64,000 nucleotides of DNA, taken from positions 1,364,001 through 1,428,000 of the forward strand of contig OY782882.1 in assembly GCA_963678485.1 (NCBI GenBank), written 5' to 3'. Position numbers and translations under genes: made by a program. Positions 37,300 through 45,252 of the stretch are shown here, in pieces. A model generated the notes under the pieces. That model saw only the letters and a program-made list of their open reading frames with translations, made no database searches and was not told the origin of the DNA. The DNA comes from CALGYY01 sp963678485. GTDB lineage: Bacteria; Bacteroidota; Bacteroidia; Bacteroidales; CAIWKO01. The stretch's first letter is position 1. Every line of letters starts with the position of its first letter.

Positions 37300-37857
37300 T
37301 TATTGATAAGCGTTGGGTCTATTTTTATATTGGATGGAATTCATACTTTCTCCATATGTTTCGTAGCATAAATCACCTAAGGTGTCGTGAAAACCCCAAC
37401 CGCAATTTTCTGTTTTTCTAACACATTCAAAGGCTCTGTCCTTAAATGCTTCTTCGAGTTTATTACTCCTGATTAGTTTCATAACACTACCATATACTCC
37501 TTCAATACTTAAATAAAAACTTTCATTAATATCCCCGAAATCACAAGTGCACTGCACACCCGTTTCAACATAATACATCATCAGATCGATGAGCAATTCC
37601 GTGCTTGGTTTGAGTTGGCGAAAGTCGCTAATTGCTTTCTTTCCCATCGAAAGTATAATTCGATCCCCACGGCTGGGATAAAACGCTTCTTTCACTTTTA
37701 CCTTAAAGTTTTTCAGTGCCTCCTTTTCGTCAGGATTGATATAATAATCAAGAAATTCTTTTACCGCTTTATTTTTATTGTAAAGCTCCGTGACCAGCCC
37801 GATCAGTTGTTTTTTATCGTAGGTTTGAAGCAGATCCTTTAGTACTTTTTTACTCAT
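37300..37857 (-). CDS. DUF6155-like protein
   Basis: The 185-residue all-helical protein begins MSKKVLKDLLQTYDKKQLIGLVTELY and continues with a KEFLDYYINPDEKEALKNFK segment, which matches my memory of the DUF6155 family, whose function is unknown. No membrane segment or catalytic motif is visible. It is transcribed toward the small HTH gene. The family label is from pattern memory only. Confidence 0.6.
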   Translation of the reverse strand: MSKKVLKDLLQTYDKKQLIGLVTELYNKNKAVKEFLDYYINPDEKEALKNFKVKVKEAFYPSRGDRIILSMGKKAISDFRQLKPSTELLIDLMMYYVETGVQCTCDFGDINESFYLSIEGVYGSVMKLIRSNKLEEAFKDRAFECVRKTENCGWGFHDTLGDLCYETYGESMNSIQYKNRPNAYQ

Positions 37858-38101
37858 AGGTTTCGTGGCTATTCGTGAATGTGTGATTCAATACGATGCT
37901 AAAATAAATATTTCGAGGGACATGCATTTAATTTTCCTGGAATGCACTTTTTTGCACCATTACGGCCATCAATGTACAATTTAAGATAATAATGTTGAAC
38001 AATGGCATATAATGCGAATCATTGCACACTTTTGCCCAACTACCCCTTCCTCTGCGGTGAATCTTTGTGGTTGTTTTTAATAACCAAAAATACGTGCAAA
38101 G
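37858..38101. other. intergenic region before the plasmid-like module
   Basis: AT-rich, with short imperfect repeats of TTTTGC/GCATTT type around 37920-38040, just ahead of the excisionase-like gene. I see no gene. It may contain the promoter of the module or an element end. Confidence 0.3.
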
Positions 38102-38425
38102 ATGAAGATCGATCCGAACCGCCCCGTGTATTCCCTGAGTGTGGCCGAATACATTGAACTGAACAGGGAAATCCTTTCAGAAAACAAGCTCACCAGCAGC
38201 GCCCCAACCGAAGAGTTTCCTGAGATCATGAATATTGATCAGGCCTCTGCCTTCCTTAAGATCGCAAAGCAATCCATTTACATGATGACCTCCAAAAGGG
38301 ATATTCCCTTTATTAAAAGAGGTAAGCGTGTTGTTTTCCGCAAAACTGATCTGCTTAGCTGGCTCGATGGCGGCCGCAGACAGACCCGCGAAGAAATCAA
38401 TAACGACGGAATAAATCTTCGCTGA
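38102..38425 (+). CDS. excisionase-family DNA-binding protein
   Basis: A 107-residue protein whose C-terminal half (about 43-92) is a winged/MerR-like HTH: MNIDQASAFLKIAKQSIYMM, then IPFIKRGKRVVFRKTDLLSWL. This is the standard 'excisionase family' helix-turn-helix of Bacteroidota mobile elements, which helps excision or regulates mobilisation genes. The N-terminus is a short element-specific tail. It is immediately followed (1-base gap) by the gene at 38427 and then the RepA-like ATPase, so the three form one unit. Confidence 0.78.
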   Translation: MKIDPNRPVYSLSVAEYIELNREILSENKLTSSAPTEEFPEIMNIDQASAFLKIAKQSIYMMTSKRDIPFIKRGKRVVFRKTDLLSWLDGGRRQTREEINNDGINLR

Positions 38426-38426
38426 G

Positions 38427-38753
38427 ATGAAAGCCAAACTATCCATCAGCATGACCCGATTGGAGGAGATTATCGCGAAACTCAGCGAAGATCTGCGGCG
38501 GTACGCACAAAAAACAGACGCAAATCCCCAATTTGTTGAGAAGCAGAACACACTCATTCACGGCCTCTGCGCGATATACAACGATCTGGATTGCCTGGAC
38601 TTGTTTGAAATGTGGTCAGATATTGAACAGCGGATGAAAGAACTCGAAGCCCTGGATCCGCAGATCGATTCCCATTGCATCATGATACACCTCAGGCCAG
38701 GACCGGTGCGCAACAATTCATTCATTGAAATAAAGCCAGAAATCTCATGCTGA
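38427..38753 (+). CDS. hypothetical protein of the plasmid-like module
   Basis: A 108-residue, mainly helical protein with no motif I recognise (SMTRLEEIIAKLSEDLRRYAQK at the start, a helical middle, a beta-rich end). Its start is 1 base after the excisionase-like gene and its end overlaps the ATPase start by 7 bases, so translation of the three is probably coupled and its function should relate to the element's replication or mobilisation. Confidence 0.65.
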   Translation: MKAKLSISMTRLEEIIAKLSEDLRRYAQKTDANPQFVEKQNTLIHGLCAIYNDLDCLDLFEMWSDIEQRMKELEALDPQIDSHCIMIHLRPGPVRNNSFIEIKPEISC

Positions 38754-39868
38754 ACTTTTCCCCTGTAGAGATCAAACCCCGCAATGGGGAAAAGTCGGCA
38801 GCCATGGTGGCCGATGCGATTCCGCTGAATGCTGAAGATTACTCAGGGAACACCATTCGTTCCGCGAGCCAGCGGCTGGACGATGCCCGCAATCTGCCTG
38901 ATGTCAAGCGGCTGTTCTCTGTGATCTGGCAGAGCAATGAGTTGCACCTGATGTTCGCCGATACCGGTGTTGGCAAAAGCATACTCGCAGTGGCGCTGGC
39001 CAATGCACTAAGCAAAGGCGAACCCTTACTCTTTATGGACAATGACCACGAACCTCTGAATGTGCTCTACTACGATTTTGAATTGTCGGATCGCCAGTTC
39101 CGTAAGCGCTACTCGGATGAGCAGGGCAATGATTATCCCTTTAGTCCGCGGTTTTTTATCGATACCATTGATTTCAACACCCTTTTGATGAAGAACCCGG
39201 GGAGATCCGTCACCGATCTACTGTTTCGCAAGGTGAGGTACGATATTGAACATAACAACGCCCATGTGTTGATCATTGACAATCTTACATTCTTGAGTTT
39301 TTATACCACGCAGGACACCCAGGTGGCGCTGGATGTCATGCGCAAGCTCACCGAATTAAAAAACGAATTCGGACTTTCCATCCTGGTACTGGCGCACACG
39401 CCCAAGCGCAGCATGAGCGTACCCATCACCATCAACGATCTGGCCGGGAGCAAGCACCTGAGCAATTTTGCCGACAGTGTTTCTGCCATCGGTAAGAGTG
39501 TGCAGGGCAAGAGCACCCGCTACATCAAACAGGTAAAGCCCAGCCGCAGTAGTGAGATCCTCTTCGATACCGACAATGTGATCTGTTGTGAAATTGAAAA
39601 AATCGACAGCATGCTCAGCTTTCATTCCCTGGGCTTTTCGCCCGAGCTGGATCACCTGAACCATGATCGCGCTGCGGGCAAAGAAGAAATGAAAGAACGC
39701 GCACGCGAAATGAATCGCCAGGGGTCAAGCGTCCGCGAAATTGCGAACCAACTGGAGGTGCCGCCCTCTACAGTACATCGCTGGATCCGTTCCGGGACGA
39801 CGGTGTCCCATTCGGGACAAATGGGACAAACGGGACAAAATGGTACAGATGAAACAGACCCCTTCTGA
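38747..39868 (+). CDS. RepA-like AAA ATPase with C-terminal HTH
   Basis: The 373-residue protein has a RecA-fold ATPase domain: Walker A ADTGVGKS (about 71-78), Walker B HVLIIDNLTF (about 170), and a SILVLAHTPK sensor segment. This is the RepA/DnaB-like 'AAA_25' class found in plasmids and mobilisable islands. A resolvase-type HTH follows (about 320-345: MNRQGSSVREIANQLEVPPS). The coding end contains three direct GGGACAA repeats at 9-bp spacing, and further inverted copies lie downstream, which suggests an origin that this protein binds. No relaxase is visible in the window. Confidence 0.78.
   Translation: MLNFSPVEIKPRNGEKSAAMVADAIPLNAEDYSGNTIRSASQRLDDARNLPDVKRLFSVIWQSNELHLMFADTGVGKSILAVALANALSKGEPLLFMDNDHEPLNVLYYDFELSDRQFRKRYSDEQGNDYPFSPRFFIDTIDFNTLLMKNPGRSVTDLLFRKVRYDIEHNNAHVLIIDNLTFLSFYTTQDTQVALDVMRKLTELKNEFGLSILVLAHTPKRSMSVPITINDLAGSKHLSNFADSVSAIGKSVQGKSTRYIKQVKPSRSSEILFDTDNVICCEIEKIDSMLSFHSLGFSPELDHLNHDRAAGKEEMKERAREMNRQGSSVREIANQLEVPPSTVHRWIRSGTTVSHSGQMGQTGQNGTDETDPF
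39804..39838. repeat. iteron-like GGGACAA repeats inside the ATPase gene end
   Basis: Three direct copies of GGGACAA start at 39814, 39823 and 39832 (9-bp period), preceded by an inverted TGTCCC at 39804 that forms TGTCCC-ATTC-GGGACA. More GGGAC/GTCCC words occur at 39794. The array encodes a Gly/Gln/Thr-rich tail of the ATPase. Confidence 0.6.
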
Positions 39869-39938
39869 AAATGGAACACCATGACACAAGACCTAAACAA
39901 ATATAAACCAATGATAATGCGATTCAATAGTGTTTCAC

Positions 39939-39984
39939 TGTCCCAACTGTCCCATTCCACAGTGGAACGGTACAGATGGGACAG
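39939..39984. repeat. inverted GGGACA/TGTCCC palindrome downstream of the ATPase
   Basis: TGTCCC occurs at 39939 and 39948 (9-bp period) and pairs with GGGACA at 39978. The right-hand pair forms CTGTCCCAT...ATGGGACAG arms around a perfect TTCCAC-A-GTGGAA palindrome at 39955-39967. The layout looks like a replication origin or a protein-binding hairpin matching the repeats in the ATPase gene. Confidence 0.55.
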
Positions 39985-40040
39985 CAGTCACCCAAGAACA
40001 AACCTTAAGTTCTCCATCTCCCCCACACAACACCAAAAAA

Positions 40041-40137
40041 TCCTTCGTGCCTTTGTGTCTTCGTGGCAAAAATATTCTTTGTGCCTTCGTGCCTTCGTGG
40101 CCAAAAAACCTTTGTGCCTTTCCAAATCCTTAGTGGC
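40041..40137. repeat. degenerate tandem repeat (CCTTCGTGCCTTTGTG-type)
   Basis: Three units of about 30-35 bp, each built from CTTTGTGCCTTCGTG words and ending in GTGGC. This is a kind of low-complexity intergenic repeat often seen in Bacteroidota. A 92-codon frame over it (39881-40159) is explained by the repeats and not called. Confidence 0.6.
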
Positions 40138-40178
40138 AATCCAGTTCCCCCAATTATAAACTAACACCTTCAAAAAAA

Positions 40179-40385
40179 ATGAGAAAAATGACCTTAACCG
40201 TCCCCGCCGACTCCATGATCGAGTTTGCCCGGATTATCGAAGAAAACGAACTCAACAACACCATCACCGGTCTCACCGAGGACGAAGACATCCTGGTGGA
40301 AGTGGAGTACGACAGCGAAGAACGCCAGGCGGTGTACGAATTGATCGAACTCACCGAATCGGAAGAGACCGAAGATGATGAGTAA
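40179..40385 (+). CDS. small acidic protein
   Basis: The 68-residue protein starts MRKMTLTVPADSMIEFARII and ends in a Glu/Asp run (TESEETEDDE). The N-terminal half could be a short ribbon-helix-type or ferredoxin-like fold, the tail is strongly acidic. Function unknown. It lies in the plasmid-like module, reads in the same direction, and has a strong terminator 22 bases after its stop, which supports it as a real gene. Confidence 0.6.
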   Translation: MRKMTLTVPADSMIEFARIIEENELNNTITGLTEDEDILVEVEYDSEERQAVYELIELTESEETEDDE

Positions 40386-40407
40386 GTACAGATTTTTACT
40401 AACCAAT

Positions 40408-40438
40408 GGGATGAGGACACGTTCCTCATCCCCTTTTT
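40408..40438 (+). terminator. intrinsic terminator
   Basis: A perfect 10-bp stem GGGATGAGGA / TCCTCATCCC with a 5-base loop, followed by a T-run. It ends the unit containing the small acidic gene. Confidence 0.85.
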
Positions 40439-40449
40439 AATCAAAAACC

Positions 40450-41265
40450 ATGGACACAACCAATATTCGCATTCAGGCAAGCACTGAGTTTTACGAAGCC
40501 CTACTTGAAGAGCAGGAAAAACGCCGCGGTAAAACCGGAAAGAAGACTTCGCTGGGCGACATCATCATCGAGTTATGCAGTAATCAACTTAATTCTACTC
40601 CGATTGATCAGCATTCTGATCATTATAGCCCGGGAAATGATCAAAATGCCACACAAAACGACCGCGATGTACTCATGTTGGCCGAAAAACGCCTTCGTTT
40701 GGTAAAATCCATGGAGGATTACCAGTCTTCCAGGGAAGACATCATATCAAAAAGGGAACAGGATCTGGCCGAACGCGAGGAAAAGCTGCAAGCGGAGCAA
40801 GACAAACTCTTTGACGACAAGACCGCCTTTCTTGATCAAAAGCTCCAGAACCAAAACAAATCCATTGATGGCGTGGTTGAAACCCGCCTCTCTCAGGACA
40901 TAGCCAAGAAAGAGCTGAGTGCGAAGAACGAACAGCTTATTACCCTGAAAGAAGAAATCACCTACCTGCGCGACCACCTGGAGAAGCGCCTGAGCCAGCT
41001 TGACAAAAAGGAAGAGCCCTCCGTAATGGACAAACTCATGCCCTTCTTGCCCAGCATTATCTCAGTGGTAGGCATGTACCTGATGTACCGAAAATTTGAT
41101 CCGAATAATGATCAGGATCCTGTACAAAAAGAGATCAGCAACGTGTTCAAAACCCTCAATCCCGACAGCAAAGATGCGCTGACAAAGGCGCTGATGGAGG
41201 CGGTGGGGAAGTTTGGTGGGGTTGAAAAGGAGAAAGATCAAAAGGTTGATCAAAAAGAAAAATAA
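40450..41265 (+). CDS. coiled-coil membrane protein of the plasmid-like module
   Basis: A 271-residue protein with an N-terminal region resembling a mobilisation-protein ribbon (IRIQASTEFYEALLEEQEKR), a long coiled coil (about 85-195, repeated Glu/Lys/Gln heptads), one hydrophobic segment (LMPFLPSIISVVGMYLMY, about 196-213) and a charged tail. Family not recognised. It starts 12 bases after a terminator, so it needs its own promoter; none is obvious. The order excisionase, ATPase, small protein, coiled-coil protein suggests a partition, mobilisation or replication role. Confidence 0.6.
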   Translation: MDTTNIRIQASTEFYEALLEEQEKRRGKTGKKTSLGDIIIELCSNQLNSTPIDQHSDHYSPGNDQNATQNDRDVLMLAEKRLRLVKSMEDYQSSREDIISKREQDLAEREEKLQAEQDKLFDDKTAFLDQKLQNQNKSIDGVVETRLSQDIAKKELSAKNEQLITLKEEITYLRDHLEKRLSQLDKKEEPSVMDKLMPFLPSIISVVGMYLMYRKFDPNNDQDPVQKEISNVFKTLNPDSKDALTKALMEAVGKFGGVEKEKDQKVDQKEK

Positions 41266-41623
41266 AGCCAACAATATTATAAAAATTAATTTTGCATTAA
41301 CATGTTCACTCCCCTTCCCATAAGAACAGGGCGCACAGTGTGGACTTTTTTTTATTTTTAACCCTTGAGAAAAATCTTCTTAATCTAGCCGCCATCGGCG
41401 TTTTATTTCAAATTTTTACTAGCATTAATGTGCGATTCGGCGAGTGGAATTTTTCGATTTCATAGTTTTGTCATTAAAATATCCTAATTTTGAAACATAA
41501 AGGAATGCATTTGTTTTATTTGGGGTTCCGGATATTGGCTGGTATCGGCACACGGGTTTTCTAATTTGCGAATTGTAATATTGTCACAAATTACTGTTAC
41601 AAGAAATATTAATTAGGACATAA
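41266..41623. other. intergenic region with promoter of the TerB operon
   Basis: No gene is visible. A weak hairpin followed by a T-run near 41333-41360 may end the coiled-coil gene. The -7 element TAATTTTG at 41485-41492, with TTTTG at 41466-41470, is the best promoter candidate for the three-gene operon and would give a leader of about 125 bases. Confidence 0.45.
41485..41492 (+). promoter_or_regulatory. candidate -7 element for the TerB-BrxD-helicase operon (TAATTTTG)
   Basis: An exact TAnnTTTG match 132 bases ahead of the first gene of the operon. The possible -33 (TTTG at 41467) is closer than usual, so this is tentative. Confidence 0.35.
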
Positions 41624-43942
41624 TTGAAAGCAGCAGAAAAGCGATTTATCGAAGTTTTAGCAATAGTCATTTTATTGACACTGGCTAAATTTTCGTTTGC
41701 TGCAGACTTCTACAAATCAACAGCTGACTTATTTCTGAGAACAGGCCCTGGTTCAAAATACAAATATATCACAGTAATAAAGAAGGGTGATACAGTTAAT
41801 CTTATTGATAAGAGTATTTCAAAATGGTTCAAAGTCGGATATAAAGAAAAAAGTGGCTTTGTTTCAAGCAAATATCTCGAGTTAATTGTCGTTGAAAGTA
41901 AGGCTGAAATCACTAACCCCCCTATTGAAGAGGATGAGTCTGACTCAAACGCTATTACCTATATCGTAATTGGGGCATTGATAATAATTGTTTTTATAGT
42001 TATTATTACTCTTGGTAAAAAGAGAAGAGTGAACCCTGTTCCTGTAAAGCCAACAATGACTATAAGCAACTCTGATCGATTGAAAGAGAATATCAATAAA
42101 CAACCCGAAAGAAATTTTAAAATCACCATCACCATGCCAAATACGAATTCTGAATTTGGTGATGAATCTATAATTGATGTCACTGGGAATTCATATCACA
42201 TTGAGCCAGACGGCAAATTGAAGAAATTTCCTGAGGGTGTACCGTATTGGGCCCATCAATATGTATATTCCTATTCTGAAATCCACAGTGCTACCCAAGA
42301 ACAAAGGACGTTCTACGATATTTATAAAAGGAGTTTTATTGATGGAGAATATTTTGATTTAGAAGGCAATACGAATTATGCATTTATATTATTGTTTGAT
42401 CTATATGCAGATTTTGAGAATCACAGGGACCTAGTAAGACTTGAGAAACAGTTTGATGCTCTTGGCATTAATTATCCCAAAACAAAACCATACGCACGGA
42501 ATTTCTTACTCGACAAGATGGAAAAGTGTGGCGATATGAGTGGCGTTGAACGATTACGACAGCAATCGTCTAATTCTTACAGCAATTATCCTAAAGAATA
42601 CATAGATAATTATCATTTAGGAAATAAATACGGCAAAAAACTTAACTTGACTCATGAAGAAATTTCTTGGCTAAATAAGTTCTGGGATCCAAACAATGCT
42701 TTTACTTCTATTGAGGGATGCTGCATTGAAACAATCAGATTCTATTTAGCAATAATAAAAAAACTCGTAACCTTATTTGATACTCAAGGGTCTTCGTTTG
42801 ATAAAATATTTAGTGAATTCCAATCTGAGTATATAAGAGTCAACAAACTTAGTACAGAATATAGCTGGGGTGGGTTTGACGTGTCGTATGTGAAAAGCAG
42901 GGTGGAATATGAAGTCTATGGTACAATTTTTAAAAGAGCAGAAAATACTTTGCGAGATGTTTTTGGCCATAAAAGGAAAATCTCGATAGACTTTCCTAAC
43001 TCGAACCAACAGTTGAAACAAAATTTTGAATCTACGTTTGGTACTAATGTCGATTTTATTATACAATCCCTTCTCACCTCCATTAATCTTCCCGATGAAA
43101 AGACAGAAATTGAGCTCAATACTCAAAACATAAACCGTTGGAGAATTGCATTTGAAGGATTATGCGCAACATATGATGATCAATCGATTGACGAATTTGT
43201 TAGAGGGATTCATGCCTTGGAAAAAGCTAATCTGAAGAACCCATCCATCGAACACATATTTTTTGAAGCATCGAAATTTATTTCTAAACATGATAAGATT
43301 GCGTCCTTAAAATTTTACATGTATTATTTGTACTATGATCTTAAATCTGTAAAAATTGACAACAAGCAACTTGCAAAGACGATTCAAAAGAACCTATTTA
43401 AAAATAACGATCAAATCAATGAATTTGAAAGGATCGTAGCTGAATTGGTCAGAACAAAAGATATCAATAAGGCTATTGCTGAGGTTCCTAAAATCTACGA
43501 ACCTAAACGTAAGAAAATAACGCTAGATGAAACTACTATTAAAAAAGTACAACAGCAAGACAAAGGAACAGTCGAAATTCTTAATGAATACCTGAAAGAC
43601 GAATTTGAGGACGAACACACAAACATAAAAACGGAAGAAATAAATAATTATGAGTTAAAAATTGAAATTATTGACAGGAATGAAAAAGTAGTTGAAAATC
43701 CGTTCTCGATTCCATTAAATCCAGTTCAGACGGAAGCTATAGTTATCTTTGCTGATAACGCTTACAATGTTTCTCATGAAGTACTCGAAACTTATTGCCG
43801 GTCTAAAAATGTTTTTATAAGTCAGCTAATTGATAGCATAAATGAAGCTTGTTACGAAACGCTTGATGACGTTTTGATTGAAGAAGATGGAGAAGCGTAT
43901 ATCATAAATGCAATATATTACGATAAAATAATTACAAAATGA
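41624..43942 (+). CDS. membrane-anchored SH3b - TerB_N/TerB_C domain protein
   Basis: The 772-residue protein has a signal peptide (to about 27, ...FSFAAD), a bacterial SH3 domain (about 30-88: LFLRTGPGSKYKYI ... GFVSSKYLE), one membrane helix (about 110-132) followed by KKRR, and a long cytoplasmic part. That part has a TerB_N-like region from about 205 (YWAHQYVYSYSEI ... YKRSFIDGEYFDLEG) and a TerB_C-like end (about 690-772: LNPVQTEAIVIFAD ... ETLDDVLIEEDGEAYI). The positive charges after the helix place SH3b in the periplasm and TerB inside. Translation must start at TTG 41624, which gives a proper signal peptide. The stop overlaps the next start (ATGA). TerB_C proteins are known to travel with ATPases and helicases in stress and defence loci. 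Confidence 0.78.
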   Translation: MKAAEKRFIEVLAIVILLTLAKFSFAADFYKSTADLFLRTGPGSKYKYITVIKKGDTVNLIDKSISKWFKVGYKEKSGFVSSKYLELIVVESKAEITNPPIEEDESDSNAITYIVIGALIIIVFIVIITLGKKRRVNPVPVKPTMTISNSDRLKENINKQPERNFKITITMPNTNSEFGDESIIDVTGNSYHIEPDGKLKKFPEGVPYWAHQYVYSYSEIHSATQEQRTFYDIYKRSFIDGEYFDLEGNTNYAFILLFDLYADFENHRDLVRLEKQFDALGINYPKTKPYARNFLLDKMEKCGDMSGVERLRQQSSNSYSNYPKEYIDNYHLGNKYGKKLNLTHEEISWLNKFWDPNNAFTSIEGCCIETIRFYLAIIKKLVTLFDTQGSSFDKIFSEFQSEYIRVNKLSTEYSWGGFDVSYVKSRVEYEVYGTIFKRAENTLRDVFGHKRKISIDFPNSNQQLKQNFESTFGTNVDFIIQSLLTSINLPDEKTEIELNTQNINRWRIAFEGLCATYDDQSIDEFVRGIHALEKANLKNPSIEHIFFEASKFISKHDKIASLKFYMYYLYYDLKSVKIDNKQLAKTIQKNLFKNNDQINEFERIVAELVRTKDINKAIAEVPKIYEPKRKKITLDETTIKKVQQQDKGTVEILNEYLKDEFEDEHTNIKTEEINNYELKIEIIDRNEKVVENPFSIPLNPVQTEAIVIFADNAYNVSHEVLETYCRSKNVFISQLIDSINEACYETLDDVLIEEDGEAYIINAIYYDKIITK

Positions 43943-45252
43943 TTGATAACATCAAACCTAAGGAAGCAACTGCAATTATAAATTCACTTTTAGGGGGCGT
44001 AGTTCCCAAAATTGGTCTTCAACATATTACCGTTGGACGTTCTGAGGAGGTTGAGGCTTTTATTAAGGCCCTTGAAGATGTTAAAAACGGTAATAGCATG
44101 GTAAAGTTCTGGATTGGCGATTTTGGTTCGGGAAAGTCATTCATGCTGTATCTTCTCAATACTGTTGCATTAAAACAGAAGTTTGTCGTGGCTAATGCTG
44201 ATTTTACGCCAGATAACCGGCTTTATTCAAATGATGGAAAAGCAATGGTTCTGTATTCAGCAATTATGGACAATATCGCTATCCAAACAAAGCCTGAAGG
44301 TGGCGCCTTATCGACATTACTCGAAAAATGGATTGAACAGGTCATTGCAAAATGTGCGCAAGAAAACGCTATCCCATTAACTGAAATTCGGAACGAAAAA
44401 TATTTAGCCTTGATCCAAGATAACATTATGAAAACCGTCAATGAAATTACTGATGTAGGCGGTTTTGATTTTGGTCTGATTATCATGAAGTATTATGAGG
44501 GATATATCAAGGATGATGTCCAATTACGGAGAAATGCCTTAAAGTGGTTGAAAGGTGAATATAGAACAAAAACAGAGGCAAGACAAGATTTAGGTGTACG
44601 TGAAATTATAAATGATCTGAATTACTATGATATGTTGAAGAACTTTGCGAAGTTCTTTGTTAGTATGGGCTATAGTGGCTTTATGATAAATCTTGATGAA
44701 GCCATAAACTTGTACAAGATTTCCACCTCTGTTATGAGAGAAAAGAATTATGAAAAGATCTTGACAATCTACAATGATTGCTTTCAGGGAAAGATTAGTA
44801 ACTTCTTTATCAATTTTGCAGGGACACGAGAATTTCTGGAAAACGAACGCAGAGGTCTTTTTGGCTATCAGGCATTAAAATCAAGACTTGAAACTAATAA
44901 ATTTGAAACAGCCGAAATTAGGGATTTTGCTCAGCCGGTAATCCGCATAATGCCACTTGATCACAATGAAATATTTGTTCTTTTAAAGAAGTTAAAGTCA
45001 GTATTTGATTTTAATTATAGCACCCAGCTTGACATTTCCGATGATGAAATACATCATTTTATGGAAGAAATGTTCAACAAGCCTGGCGCAAGTGAGTTTT
45101 TAACGCCCCGCGAGGTAATCCGCGATTTTCTTAACATTCTTAGTATTATCCGCCAGAACCCGCAAGTTGACAAAAAGAAACTATTCGGCGAAATTGAGAT
45201 CAAGGACGAAAGACCCAGTAAAATTGCAATTGATAGCATTGAAGAATTATAA
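43939..45252 (+). CDS. BrxD-like P-loop ATPase (DUF2791 type)
   Basis: The 437-residue protein has the length and layout of BrxD. It starts with a Pro/Gly-rich segment (LLGGVVPKIGLQHITVGRSEEVEAF), then Walker A GDFGSGKS (residues 60-67), and a Walker B-like GFMINLDEAINLYK (about 249). BrxD ATPases occur in type 2 BREX next to the BrxHI helicase. Here the only neighbours are TerB and the helicase, with overlapping stops and starts on both sides, so all three should be made together. I see no PglX methyltransferase or PglZ phosphatase within the window. Confidence 0.8.
   Translation: MIDNIKPKEATAIINSLLGGVVPKIGLQHITVGRSEEVEAFIKALEDVKNGNSMVKFWIGDFGSGKSFMLYLLNTVALKQKFVVANADFTPDNRLYSNDGKAMVLYSAIMDNIAIQTKPEGGALSTLLEKWIEQVIAKCAQENAIPLTEIRNEKYLALIQDNIMKTVNEITDVGGFDFGLIIMKYYEGYIKDDVQLRRNALKWLKGEYRTKTEARQDLGVREIINDLNYYDMLKNFAKFFVSMGYSGFMINLDEAINLYKISTSVMREKNYEKILTIYNDCFQGKISNFFINFAGTREFLENERRGLFGYQALKSRLETNKFETAEIRDFAQPVIRIMPLDHNEIFVLLKKLKSVFDFNYSTQLDISDDEIHHFMEEMFNKPGASEFLTPREVIRDFLNILSIIRQNPQVDKKKLFGEIEIKDERPSKIAIDSIEEL

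Noticed and set aside
40041..40137. Possible CRISPR array
   Set aside because: The units are degenerate and adjacent with no unique spacers, and there are no cas genes.
39881..40159. 92-codon frame downstream of the RepA-like ATPase
   Set aside because: It reads through a palindrome and a degenerate tandem repeat, which explain both its length and its composition.
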